DNA of 64,000 nucleotides from Petrolisthes cinctipes (GCA_033782935.1 JAWQEG010001330.1:256501-320500); one strand, 5' to 3'; positions 45,460 through 58,414 are shown, counted from the first letter of the stretch. The notes: generated by a model not told the origin, from the sequence alone. A program made the numbers and translations.

Positions 45460-48400
45460 TCACTTGTATTCATCCTCAACTTGCATCACCTTAGGTTGTC
45501 TGAAAGAGATTTGCCATGCTTAACTTCAATGGACAAACTAATTATGATATGTGATGTGTATCATGGAATGAAATTTAATATACTGTATTAAACCAATATA
45601 GATATAAGTAAACAATTAGTGCAAAGATATTCATGGTACACACTAGACACATACACACTCCTACTGCAAAATTACTTATATTGTTCAATATGTGAGCCAG
45701 GCAAACATGTGTACTTGGGCAAACTGCATATTGTAGTAAAATGAATCATAATGTAATCTGTGTTCATCCTTACTTTAAGCTGCTTCATCTTGGGTGCACG
45801 TCGCTTCATCTGCCGTCGCTGCTCACGCTCTTCCCATTTTCGCTGCTTGTCAGGGTCATCAATCTGATGGCCAAGAGAGTGGGTACAAATGATCATTCCT
45901 TGGTCATGCTACATGTAATATACTTAGTATTTCTAGACTAGAGTATTTTGTCTGTGCTAACCTGCAGCATTTTTTCTCGTTCCATTCTCTTCCGCTCCTC
46001 CCTCTTAGCCTGAGCCATCTCTGCCCGGGCTGCATGTGTTGCCTTCAAAAAAACCTCCTCCACTCGAGATCGATTCTTTTCTGCTTTCGATTTCCCCTGT
46101 GTGGGATATGAAAGAGATCATCATTACACTAATATCTGGCCAAGAAAAGTATATGGTAATATTTCTATTCTGAAACCCAATAAACCATACAAATTTATTA
46201 TCACATACTTTCAAAACAATTACTCAAATATTGAAGACTTAGCCCCATGCTACAAAGTTCTTTAAGAGTGTTGACATATATATCAGTTGCAGCCTTTGGA
46301 TATGACACATTCAAAGTAACATTACAAGAACAGGTAAACCATGGTAAATCAGCCCTTACCTCTTTGCTGAGCTTAAACCTGCGCAGTTTATCAGTGAGGT
46401 GGAGAACTAACTGGAGTAATGGCTTCATATTCTCAATGGCCTCCAGGGATGGGTTACCACGTCCAGGGAAGTTGAAGCCAAATACCAGAGCACACCGGAC
46501 ATCAGGAAGTGTGGTTGGCTGAGTGTCCCTAAAGTAAAGATATTTAGTTAAGTCATTTTCTAATTGAGAATATGGGGCCAGATTCACTAAAGAAATTACA
46601 TTAAAAAAAATTCCTACAACTGCCTTTCTATAGTAATTGTAATGGCAAAATTAACCTTTCATGCTTAACTCTTCCAAGACCAAACCCATTATACCCAAAA
46701 CATATCTGGAGGAGAGTTCCCTTTGACGTGAATGTCGACAAGGCGAAGAAAACCCACAAAGGTAGAAGATATATATTACCTTACAGCGACAACTGTCGCA
46801 CTCTTCAGTGGTGAATAACATTCTCTCTTTGACTATTCACAACTGGCTGTATGGTAACATATATTTTCGTCTACTATTGTAGGTTTTCTTCGCACCCAAA
46901 ACAGATGTTCTAAGGGAAAGAAGTTTTTACTGTGTGATCTTATCTATGTTTGAAAAGTGTTACTTATCCCATGGCCATATCCCAGGCACTTTTTTATGCG
47001 AAAATTAAGAGTGATACCGGTAGATTAAAAATTGCCCAGCGTATAGCAACACACCCTGAAGTATGAGCCCCTTTATAGAACAAGACACATCTTAATGAGT
47101 TATATCAGAATACTTGCATGCACCTTAATTTAATACAATACAGTAACCCCATAATTAAAATGTTAAGGTATTCCATACAGGGTATATTGGTACCGGTAGG
47201 GATTCAACAAAGATAGAATAAAAACTTATTTTTTGCCGTCACAATGGCACATCAATCCGATTCAATAAATGTTATCACCTTACCTTCCCTCAGTTCCTCT
47301 ATGAGACATGAAAATGAAGTAAAGTGCTAATTGAAATGGAACCCAGTACCCTATAATGTACATAACATCAATACAATACTGAAGTACATAAGATATAATA
47401 ATAAAAGCATCTGTGAACTTGTACATACTGCACAAAGCAATACCTGCATTGTATAATTTTATGGTGTTGCACTACAATTAAATAAGTGATGCACTGCCTA
47501 TTTCCAAAAGCATGAAACTTATGATTTCAGGTGCTTTTGGAAGCAAATAATGGCAGTTACAACAAAAACGTTAAGCATCTGAGTCTATGCATTACATATA
47601 TCAGGTATTTTAGCCTATCTACAGCCAAATTTGGAGGGACAAATCAATGTTCTCAGTCCCAGCTACAGAAAGGATTTACCAGTAATCCATTAAATCAAGT
47701 TACAAGTCCAATGTTTTGACCATTCAAATACTGTACAATAAAAAGGATAAGTTTCAACTAACTCCTGTGCAACAGCACTAAAAAGATAAAACTAGATTAA
47801 CTTTTCTCCAAGCTATTCATATCTCATAACTCTATGACATACTATATGATAATGAATACTGTATGTATATTTACAATACCAGTTATAATCACAAGCCAAT
47901 TACTGTAACACCTATGAATATACTGGAATCAACCTTGTCTTTTTTTATAATAAAGTCCAGGTATAAGCAGACACTCTGGTATTTAACTGTAGGATTCCTA
48001 CAACTACATTCTCAACTACCTCCATTTTTAAAACATGCTATATAGATGCAATTACATGAGATACAGTAATATAAATAACAATAACACAACTTCAAATTTC
48101 CAACTCACTCTGGCTGTTTTGGTCCAGAATACTGATCGGAGAAGTGAAAGAAGTCTACCATGCTCGAGAATTTGCTGAGCACGGCAGTCACCTTAGGATC
48201 ACCCAGTACATATGAGGCCACTTCCCCTAATTCGTTCATCAGAAGGTACTGGGACCCAACACCAAACTTCTCAGGAGATTTTTTCTCTGGGCAAAAGGTG
48301 CTCTGAGAAAGAGAAAGTAAATTTTATATCAAAATCTACTCCCATTATCAGCACTTCATTTACATTAATTAGTTCCCATGATCATTCATATGCAAATTCC

Positions 48401-51400
48401 TTTTCTTAAATAATTGTGAGCACACCAATCTTTACCTCCCCTCCATCACTTTACTCTCACAACACACACACACACATTTATGTGCCCACACATACACACT
48501 GAGTATAAGATCTCAAATTATCAACTCCTTGGCTGTGAGAATCGCTTTCATTACATCAATCTAACTAACAATCCATGTAGCCTATATTACAGGGAGGTCC
48601 CTCTGGGTTAAATAATTGCACTATAATGTCTACTTACTATATCTGTCATTTCTTTTGCTAATTTTGCAGCTGTTTTCTTAGTAGCCAGGGCAAACACAAA
48701 TGAATCCATTTCATCCAGATGAACCTTGATCAGCAACTGGTCACTTGACGGTCGTATCAGCTGAGATACAATTCCAATCATATCTTGACGCTGAAACATC
48801 AAAGCTGCATTAATCATTTGATTATCATAAACTGAATAATCATAAAGTATCATTACAAAACAATCATGATTTTCAAGATTCTAGGCACCTACACCCTTTT
48901 ATAGGTATTCTGAACAACAAAAGGTGTACTGAAATTAAAAACTTTTATGCAGATTTAGAGACTGAGTTGAGCATCAGCTTTAAAATGAACAGCTTTATAG
49001 TTGTGTGAAATCCAAATACTTCACAAAATACTCAGCACGGCCACACAAGTACAAATATACACAATAAAATTGCTTCATCATACCTTGATGAACTTCAACT
49101 CAACAAGCATGCCCTCCATACTAGTTCGGCCAGAGCACCACAGAGTATAGACATTTTCAGATTCTTTCTGTAGTCCCCCATTGTCTGCAGGCTGTTTCCC
49201 ACCATCATCACCTGAACATAGAATCAGAATATTAGTAAAGATACAAAGAACTCACTTATTTACACAGAAAAGAGACACAATGCCTAATTACATTGCTCCA
49301 TGGGAATTGATCCTCCAACACAATTGATGAAAAAGTATCTAAGCAGCAACTGCCTTCCTCCAAGGTAAATCTGCTGTGCAGTTGCACTATAGCATATACT
49401 GGTGTAACATGTACTGTATCTGTTATGTTAATCTAAATAAATCTTACCTCTGTTATTTCTTAACTAATTTTTATTACCCTAGGCCTGAAGCCCCCCAACC
49501 CCTTGAAATGAGGTATTACTGACAATGATGATGGAATTCCCTTTTATATGCATTATTTGGTATTTGACTACTGTTTCCACTGTATCATGCCTCAATTCAC
49601 AACCATACTTACCGACAAGGGCAAAATTCTGCTCCAGTAGGCTTCTGTGGGAGTTGAACCAGGCATTGGCCAGCTTCTGGTTCTTTGTTTTTCCCACAAT
49701 GAAATTAATGAAGTAGACAACCAGTCCAGCAATCATCACCATCTCAAGATAGAAGCTATCCCAGTTGCTGCGAAGGTGTAGTGGAACCTGTCAACATAGA
49801 TCAAAATCCATGAATTGATTCAATAACTTTATTTTAACTGGCATAATATTTTTGGTGAGGTCAAAGTCTTTAATATCCCCAAAACTGTGCCATCTAAACT
49901 GAAGTAAACTTTTGTCTTACAGGCAGTTCATCCAACAATGCAACAATGGCAAAACAACAAGTACTGTATTACAATAGTTAATTTAAGCATCCCCCCTCAA
50001 ACCTGCCCAACAGTTCCCCATAACTTTTCCCCCCAGCTTCAACAAATCACCAACCAGCACGACCTCATCCTGGGTGGTGACTTCAACGCCACGACTTCGG
50101 CCTGGTATGTTGACAACCCAGACACAGACAGAGGGCTTGAAATCCTTTCCCAAACGGACAACCCCATTTCATTAAACATCACTCACCAACACACCCACAT
50201 CCTTCACCAAGCCCTCTTCCAACCATCTTCTCCCGATATCACCTTCTGCTCCCCCAGCCTCGCCTCCAGAACATCATGGACCACCTCCAAATCATAATCA
50301 CCACAAAGACAAGAATCACCCCAATTGACCACAGACACAAATATACTAACTACAAAAGTGCCAACCGGGAAGCCTTCACAACCGAAACAGAACAACACTT
50401 TGAAACACTAAACAGTACACCCATCACAAACATCAACACTGCTGTACAAAAATTCAATACAATTATACAAAATGCAGACAAACACAACAACCCCAACTTT
50501 ACAACAGAAATTCAAGATCTCATCAGACAACGTGACAGACTTAAACACACATCCCCAACTCCTATTACACAACACATTGTACACTAAATACAAGAAATAC
50601 TAATACAGAAAATACTAATTTGGCAAAGGTTTGTCAACACACGATCACAAAACAAACACCCGTAAACTTTACAAAACCCTAAACAGCATCACTGTCCAAC
50701 AGCAACACTACACTATCACATGCAGCCATCATAACAGCAGACACTATACCCTCAAATAAACAACAAGCAAACACCCTCATCCAGCATTTTTCACCCTCAC
50801 CCTGAAGACCAACGAGTTATCAGACATAAGAGACGTTTCCCCACTGACTCAGACTATGCACCATTCACATCATCCACAACCTCAAGCACTAATCTGCCTG
50901 TGGCCCTAAAAACACCAGTAACATACACCTTAGACACCTTGAACCACAAGGCATACAAGCACTTACTAACATAGCAAACTACAGCTACTCACACAACACA
51001 ATACCCAACATCTGGAAGCACGGAAATATCATCACTATCCGCAAACCCAATAAAGATCCCACACTACCCTCATCACACCGCCCCATCACCCTCCTTTGCA
51101 CACCCTCCAAAGTTACTGAGCGCCTCATCATTAGTCTAATCACACCACACATTCCCCTTGCATCCTTACAACATGGTTTCAGACCACTACACTCAACAAA
51201 CACACAACCAACACCAGCAAACTCTACAAAACACTAAACAACATCACACTGTCCAACAGCAACACTACACAATCACATGCAGCCATCACAACAACAGACA
51301 TTATACCCTCAACTAAACAACAAGCAAACACCCTCATCCAGCATTTCGCTCACGTCAGCCACCTTCACCCTCACCCTGAAGACATAAGAGACATTTCCCC

Positions 51401-54400
51401 ACCGACCCAGACTATACACCATTTACAAACAGACACACAAATCACATCATACACAACCTAAAACACACACCTGCCTGTGGCCCTGACAACATCAGTAACA
51501 TACACCTTAAACACCTTGGACCACAAGGCATACAAGCACTCACTAACATGGCAAACTACAGTTACTCACACAAAACAATACCCAACATCTGAAAACACGG
51601 AAATATCATCACTATCCGCAAACCCAATAAAGATCCCACACTACCCTCATCACACCGCCCCATCACCCTCCTTTGCACACCCTCCAAAGTTACTGAGCGC
51701 CTCATCATCAGCTTAATTACACCACACGTTCCCCTTGCATCCTCACAACATGGCTTCAGACCACTACACTCAACAAACACTCTTCTTACAGACCTCACAC
51801 AAAGAATTTTTGATGGGAACAATTCAGATAGACCCCCACACAGAACACTCCTAGTTACATTGGACATCAGCAAAGCATTCGATGCCATCCCCCGCCACAA
51901 CCTCACAAACAAAAGATACAACACAAACATGCATAATAACACCAAAAGATGGCTGGCCAGCTTCTTGGGAGGAAGAGTAGCCCATGCTACATTTGCCGGT
52001 CAGTCATCTAACATTAAAAGTTTCACCAATGGTGTCCCTCAAGGTTCTGTACTCTACCCACCCTTTTCAATTTATACATGCACGACCTACCAACACCCCA
52101 GGCAACACAAATACATGTAGCCTCCTACGCAGACGACATAACACTCACATGTACACATAGAAATGCAGACACAGCCACTCACATCCTCCAACCATACCTG
52201 AATACTCTAAATTCCTGGTTCACCACAAACAGACTTAAAATAGCACCCACCAAGTCAACTGTCACCCTACTCACCAACTGGAATGCAGAACACTGCTACA
52301 CACCGCACCTCACCATAAACAACACACCTATACCACACACACCCAAAATACTTGGCATAACATACAATACATCCATGACATTCAAACAACACATCACGAC
52401 CATCAAAAATAAATGCATGCAAATACTTAAAGCCCTCAGATCACTTGCCAGCACAACATTTGGACACAATAAAGAAACCACAACCACAGTATACAAACAA
52501 TGAATTCGATCAGTGATGGATTATGTAAGCCCTACCCGGGCCTCAAACCTCACCGAGACTCATCACAACATCCTACAGACCATACAGAATAAAGCCCTAA
52601 AGATAATCACAGGCTGCACAGCTACCACACCAACAGACCACTTACACCATGAAACCAAAGTCCTCAAAATCAAGGACCATCTTGACATGAGAGGCACACA
52701 AACACTTGCTGCAGCCTCCACAAACCCACACCATCCACTACACTACATGGCAGAACACCCACACATGCCAAGGAACATCAAAACAACACCCAGTACACGA
52801 TACCACACACAAATACTATCATCTCTTACACCCTGCCCACCCCAAACCGGTCTCCAGAAACACATCCATACTCAAATCACTCATCAGTCCATCCAAACAC
52901 TCAAAAACAACACCCAGCTGCATGCACGACCTCCTGACATCCACCCATCTGAATTATCCCTTCCCCGTGAGGATAGAGTCCACCTGGCCAGGCTGCGGTG
53001 TGGCCACCACCCGGCCCTTCTGACATATCAGAAGAAGCTGGATGGAGCCATTGTAGATACCTGTCCAGGATGCAACACAGCACCTCATTCTATTAAACAC
53101 ATTATGGAAGACTGCAATACACACAACCACACTCGCCAACAACACAACATACACTCTCTGAGGGCACTGTGGGAGAGGCCGGTTCAGGCCAACACCCCAG
53201 GCACCACATATACAAGTAGCCTCATACGCAAAAGAGATAACACTCACATGTACACACAGAAATGCAGACACAGCCACTCACATCCTCCAACCATACCTGA
53301 GCACACTTAATGCCTGGTTTACCACAAACAGACTTAAAAATAGCACCCACCAATTCAACTGTCACCCTTCTCACCAACTGGAACGCAGAACACCGCTACA
53401 GACCACACCTCACCATAAACAACACACCTATACCACACACACACACACACACACACAAAATACTTGGCAAAATATACAACACATCTATGTCATTCAAACA
53501 TATCACAACCATAGAAAAAAAAAAAAAAGCACACAAATACTTAATTCCCTCAGATCACTTGCCAGCACAACATTTGGACACAACAAAGAAACCACAACCA
53601 CAGTGTACAAACAATATATTCGATCAGTGATAGATTATGCAAGCCCTGCCAGGGCCTCGAATCTCACCGAGACTCATCTCCACACCCTTCAGGTCATACA
53701 GAATAAAGCCCAAAAGATAATCAAAGGCTGCACAGCTACCACACCTACATACCGCCTACACCATGAAACCAAAGTCCTCAAGATCAAGGACCATCTTGAC
53801 ATGAGAGGCACACAAACACTTGCTGCAGCCTCCACAAACCCACACCATCCACTACACTACATGGCACAACACCCACACATCCAAGGAACATCAAAACAAC
53901 ACCCAGTACACGATACCATACACAGATCTCTTACACCATGCCCCCCCCAAACCAGTCTCCAGAAACATATCCATACTCAAATCACTCACAAATCCATCCA
54001 AACACTCAAGAACAACACTCAGCTGCATGCACGACCACCTGACATCTACTCATCTGAATCCTCCCTTCCCCGTGAGGACAGAGTCCACCTGGCCAGGCTG
54101 CGGTGTGGCCACCACCCGGCCCTTCTGACTTATCAGAAGAAGCTGGATGGAGCCAGGATGCAACACAGCACCCCATTCTGTTAAACACATTATGGAAGAC
54201 TGCAATGCTAACAACCACACTCACCAACAACACAACATACTCTCTCTGAGGGCACTGTGGGAAAGCCCGGTTCAGGCCATGGCCTTCCTCAGGGGCTCGG
54301 ACCTGCTCGGCCAGACAGCTTGAGAAACTTCAACAACAATGCATCATCATCAACTAACTATCTTGAGTATACAGCTAACAAGACAACCATGGAGGTTATA

Positions 54401-55481
54401 TTTGAGTTATATGTACAGTACAGAACTTGTTATCATGTTCTACTTGTCAGGGATCAATAGGCAAAAAACTATTTGCACCTTGTAACTTAACTGAAAAACA
54501 GGACCTCAAACAATGTGAGGTCACAATGCACCATGTTGTATTCTCAAGGTATATATATTATAAGCTAAGTTACATATTACCAGTAACTGTAATTGTCAGT
54601 CATTATCAGACTAGGATTCACTTACATTAGCAATGGTAATTTTTGGTTCATCTTGGTTCTTGGAGGACCGTGCACCATGAGGTCTTTCACTGTCAAACCC
54701 AATAAATTCCTCTTCATCATGAAAATGGCTAAACTCGTCATTTTCATCTTCATCCTATAATGAAGGAAAGACCTGCATTAACAACAATTTCACAATAAGT
54801 ACACTCGTGATACATAATTTCTGACCAGGGGGTCGACGAGTTCCACATCCTCTTTCATCCATACCTGAATTTCATATTATAAAAAACTATATTATTGACT
54901 ACTTTAATACGGCAAATTTTATGCATTTCCAGATCTATACTATTATATATGAATTAAAAGTATGGCCTGCATCTGGCCATGACTTGGTGTAATACTCCCT
55001 GGTTAGAAATTTTGTATTACGAGTGTACATTAACAAAAAGTACAAGTGCATCTGTACCCACATAACAGTACTGTATTTAGTAAAAATTATATTCGTTACA
55101 TTCATCTCAGATATTTTGCATGCTGTGGGTAATTATTTCAACTAATTTTACTACACACTAAATTAAAGTAATAAGTTTCCATACCTCCACAATAACCTCA
55201 TCTTCATCGACATCCATCCCCATACCAGCTCCTCCTCCACCTCCCTCAGCTCTTCCTGCTCCTCCACCACCACCACCGCCACCTCCACCACCTCCTATAT
55301 CACCTTCTGCTCCTCCTCGGGACCCTCCGTTCTCGCTGCTCTGGTCGTCTTCATCTTCAATTAACTCATCTTCCTCTTCAAACACCTCAAACTCGGCAAA
55401 ATCATTATCCTCGTATTCCTGGGCCCGAGCACTCACACTCACGACCCAGGCACACAGGAGAAAAACAAGGAAGGTACGCAT
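45460..55481 (-). CDS. CCDC47: CCDC47 (calumin), PAT complex subunit of the ER multipass translocon
   Basis: Ten coding exons: 55,481-55,185; 54,754-54,626; 49,787-49,613; 49,211-49,084; 48,790-48,638; 48,302-48,109; 46,528-46,360; 46,096-45,962; 45,863-45,774; 45,489-45,460. Phases match throughout, giving about 499 residues; human CCDC47 has 483. Residues 1-20 form a signal peptide ([16 protein letters not shown]), followed by a very acidic segment with a 12-glycine run and then [20 protein letters not shown]. One membrane helix ([17 protein letters not shown]) lies in exon 3. Conserved [18 protein letters not shown] and YTLWCSGR follow, then [11 protein letters not shown] and a basic coiled-coil tail ([11 protein letters not shown]). 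CCDC47 works with Asterix at the ribosome-translocon to help multipass proteins fold. TTCAACAG sits directly before the ATG, so a 5' UTR intron is likely. The last exon is the least certain: an upstream acceptor would give KTT-stop. Confidence 0.95.
46742..46894. mobile_element. Foldback MITE in CCDC47 intron 7
   Basis: GCGAAGAAAACCCACA...ATATATTACCTTACAGC pairs with GCTGTATGGTAACATATAT...TGTAGGTTTTCTTCGC. About 45 bp per arm pair with a few mismatches. No clear target duplication. Confidence 0.65.
49980..54340 (+). mobile_element. Jockey-like LINE with two internal tandem duplications, in CCDC47 intron 2
   Basis: The plus strand encodes an endonuclease C-terminal part ([14 protein letters not shown], about 50,060), RT pieces with [15 protein letters not shown] (51,860) and [12 protein letters not shown] (52,125), and a C-terminal zinc-finger-like [18 protein letters not shown] (53,063). 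The 3' end is AACTTCAACAACAATG. The 5' end is truncated inside the endonuclease. About 570 bp around 50,650-51,212 are repeated at 51,213-51,780, and about 1.1 kb at 52,091-53,190 are repeated at 53,191-54,275. Stops and frameshifts break the frames. The inserted orientation is opposite to CCDC47. Confidence 0.85.
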
Positions 55482-55511
55482 CTGTTGAAGAGAAGGTTGT
55501 CTAGAGCTTAA

Positions 55512-55681
55512 TTAAGGGGGTAGTACAGTGTTGGTATATCTGGAGCAATTGATTTTTCCAAACTACATGTACTGTATTCCAAGCAACCGACTACCATTGT
55601 TTTTGTTCATCTGATCCTGCTTCCTGGTATGTTTTGGAGGAATCAAGACACTCGTGTACCAAAAGTGTATTAGCCCCTTAA
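55512..55681. mobile_element. TTAA-flanked foldback MITE 30 bp upstream of CCDC47 ATG
   Basis: TTAAGGGGGTAGTAC on the left pairs with GTATTAGCCCCTTAA on the right. It carries TGGTATGTTTTGGAGGAATC, a family word. Because a splice acceptor seems to precede the ATG, it probably lies in a 5' UTR intron. Confidence 0.7.
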
Positions 55682-56029
55682 CCCTTTAATGTCACTCATT
55701 ACTTCAAAATATGTTACGACATGGATAACATGAGAATTAGAAGTGATTATAGTGTCTAATAATATTGAGGGAGGCCCTGCAGACAGTGCAGAGCACCATC
55801 TGCTGGTGGAACGGGGCATAGAGCATCTTACAAACAGATAAACAAGCAAATATGAAGTAATTTATTAATTATCTGTGGCTGTTCTTAACTATTATACTAA
55901 CCAACTTACATTATTTGCTTTCCCATACTAATTATCATCCTTACCTGTGACTCTTAACTTTTACCACCAATTATATTATTTTATTTGGGTAAATTTATAG
56001 AAGTACTGTGTTTACTATATTGTATATCT

Positions 56030-56620
56030 TAGTATCATTACCCACTGTTTTGGGTATTGAAAGAATTACCGTTTTGTAGCAGTGTTGCCAGATCCGACTA
56101 GGTCCCAGTATTTTGCCCCGGTCATTTCCTGTACTTTAACACGGTTATTTCCCGGTAGTCTGCCCAGGTTAGGTCCCGGTAGTCTGATGCGGTCTAGGTT
56201 AGGTTAGGTAAGGTCAGGCTAATTTCAAAATGCCCCATTTGAATATGCCCTATCTTGGAAATGGGGCATTTGCGGAGGAAATGCCATAGAAGAAAATAGT
56301 CTTAGAATGGTCTAAATAAGTGGGTAATAAAGGTAGAAAAACCGTACGCAATAACGGTAATTCTTTCAATACTTACCCTATTTTGGACCATTCTAAATCA
56401 CTTTTCATTTATGGTGTTTATTATGTTTTACAAACATAATTTGGAAATTAGTCTGACCTGACCCGACCTAACCTATCCTAGACCACAGCAGACTACCGGG
56501 ACCTAACCTGGGCAAATTACTGTGACTTTACCTGGGCAAACTACCGGGATATAACCGGTGTAAACTATCACAAAGTGACCGGGGCAAATTCCCGGGGCCT
56601 AGCCGGATGTGGTAACACTT
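56030..56620. mobile_element. GGTA-family MITE copy B0, split by copy B
   Basis: The left part ends CATTACCCACT and the right part continues GGACCATTCTAAATCAC, then TTTATGGTG, to GCCGGATGTGGTAACACT. The outer left end is decayed. It is interrupted at 56,053-56,377. Confidence 0.65.
56053..56377. mobile_element. GGTA-family MITE copy B
   Basis: The flanking octamers CTGTTTTG (56,045-56,052) and CTATTTTG (56,378-56,385) differ at one base. The left terminus has lost four bases (GGTATTGAAAG). The interior contains GCCCCATTTGAATATGCCCT and AGGTTAGGTTAGG. Confidence 0.85.
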
Positions 56621-57519
56621 CGCGGTCCTAGCCAAGAACACAGTTCTTCTGTAATAATACCATTATTTGATTTCCTCAAACAAATACCCACTATTCCCAG
56701 GTTCTGCCACATCATTATTATTATGGGATATATAACGTTATAAAAAAAAGCTATTTCCTCACCATATTATGGCAAAAAAACAATTATAAAAATTGGGAAA
56801 TCTTAGTTGTAATCCTTCTTCAGAAATACCGTTAACACTTATGTATAACCTATATTTTTATTACTTCGGTATTTAGATCAGATAAGGTGGTAATTATATC
56901 TGTCAGTAGCCGTGAAACCTTACAAACACACTCTCATTCATTAAACAGTTATAAATATATGTACACCATTCAAAGATACATTAATTCACATGGATGGCAC
57001 ACTGGGATATATTATACATACATACATCTATAAAATAATCTCCTCTGATAATAATTGAAACCTCCTAATCGAGTGAAATGTGAAACACCTGTCACTCACA
57101 CTCTACCTTCCAACTCCACTCAGCGAGTCAGCAGACAGCTTCCCAGGGATAACGTGTATAAATTTATTTATATGCAGTATAAAATTACACATTATAAAAA
57201 TAATAACAATAATAATAATATACTATGAATCTACTAAGTCTTGTGAATCCATATTATTTACAAGCTCCCAAGAAGATAAGAACGTACAGCAGTAATTTTA
57301 ATAGAGTGGTAGAGAGCTATATACATATATGTAACAGAGAACATTATATAACTTAGCTTTTGAAAAATAAAATGAAGAAATTATGATGGTTACTGTGTAA
57401 GAAAAAAAGAATGATAAGATATACGACACAAAATATGAACAAAAATGAACGCCGTTGGAAAGGCTGCATGAACCAACAAACAACATCTCATCATTCTCAT
57501 CGCATCTCCTCATTGTTGC

Positions 57520-57727
57520 CAGTTATACCAACCCATGGAAAACCCGTTAGATTTAGCGGATTTCTACATCGTCTAGCGGATTTTTTAGGGCCAAAGTGAC
57601 CAGCCTGCACTGCAGCTGGGTCACGTGTAGTGATATATATATATATATTCTAGCCGAGTTTTATTGGATTTAGCGGAATTTTGGTGCTCATATAGCGAAT
57701 TTTTATCTGACACATTTGGCAACACTG
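57520..57727. mobile_element. hAT-type MITE just upstream of NUP210 coding start
   Basis: Perfect 8-bp target duplication ATTGTTGC at 57,512-57,519 and 57,728-57,735. The ends are CAGTTATACCAA and, on the right complement, CAGTGTTGCCAA. The interior repeats TTTAGCGGATTT-like words three times. The right end is about 50 bp before the NUP210 ATG. Confidence 0.8.
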
Positions 57728-57776
57728 ATTGTTGCATCGTGGGGGTGACAGTGTTGTTGTTGTAGTGTTTGGCGGG

Positions 57777-57943
57777 ATGTTATCATTATTATCATTACCG
57801 GTGATTGGTTTATGGACATTATGGACGTTTACAGGACCCATAGAGGCGTCTAAACTTAATGTACCGAGAGTATTATTACCATACAACCATGATGGACCAA
57901 CTAACTTCACCCTCAAGACATATGAAGGAGGATGTTATGAGTG
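57777..57943 (+). CDS. NUP210: NUP210 first coding exon (nuclear pore membrane glycoprotein 210)
   Basis: From the ATG at 57,777 the exon encodes a hydrophobic signal peptide (LSLLSLPVIGLWTLWTF), then ASKLNVPRVLLPYNHDGPTN and FTLKTYEGGCYEW. It ends inside the Trp codon at a GTAAAA donor (phase 2). The KLN-PRVLLP...NFTL...EGCY pattern matches the start of mature NUP210/gp210, a large single-pass glycoprotein of the nuclear pore membrane with its bulk in the perinuclear space. The remaining exons are not in the window to its right edge. CCDC47 is transcribed in the opposite direction 2.3 kb away. Confidence 0.8.
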
Positions 57944-58029
57944 GTAAAATACACACCGTTTGCAGTTTGAATCGTACAGACTTGTTTGGAAGATATTCTA
58001 GATAGTAGTTAGGAGCTACTTCTTTTTTA

Positions 58030-58195
58030 GGTCTTGTGATGTAGTCAGGAAATTGGAGATCAATGAGTCCTTCAAATATTGCCACGAAACACACACATCT
58101 TGACTATATGGAAGGAGTTTGTTTCGTAGCATGGTCAGGAGGAAACGGAAGCCTCCAGTTTGCATACACAATCACAGCGTCCTTTGTATGTTATC
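58030..58195. mobile_element. Foldback repeat in NUP210 intron 1
   Basis: Same subfamily as 9,344-9,496: TGATGTAGTCAGGAAATTGG, GCCACGAAACA and TTTGTTTCGTAGCATGGTCA recur. The arms pair imperfectly. Confidence 0.55.
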
Positions 58196-58414
58196 GAAAA
58201 ATTGCAGGCTATTGATTCTTGCAAGCTGTACAAATAAACATAGTGCCTCGGTATACTCTAGACATGGGTTGTTTGTTTGGAGGAATCGGTAACTTGGAAT
58301 TTGCCAGCTATATCACAGGGCCCTAAAGTATTTAAACATCTTTTTATGGTATTTATTGAAAGAATTACCGTTTTGTAGCAGTGTTGCCAGATCCGGCTAG
58401 GTCCCAGTATTTTG

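Noticed and set aside
52706..53277. Alternative frames within the Jockey-like LINE
   Set aside because: Only the frame with RT and zinc-finger-like motifs resembles known protein; the others are His/Thr-rich shadows.
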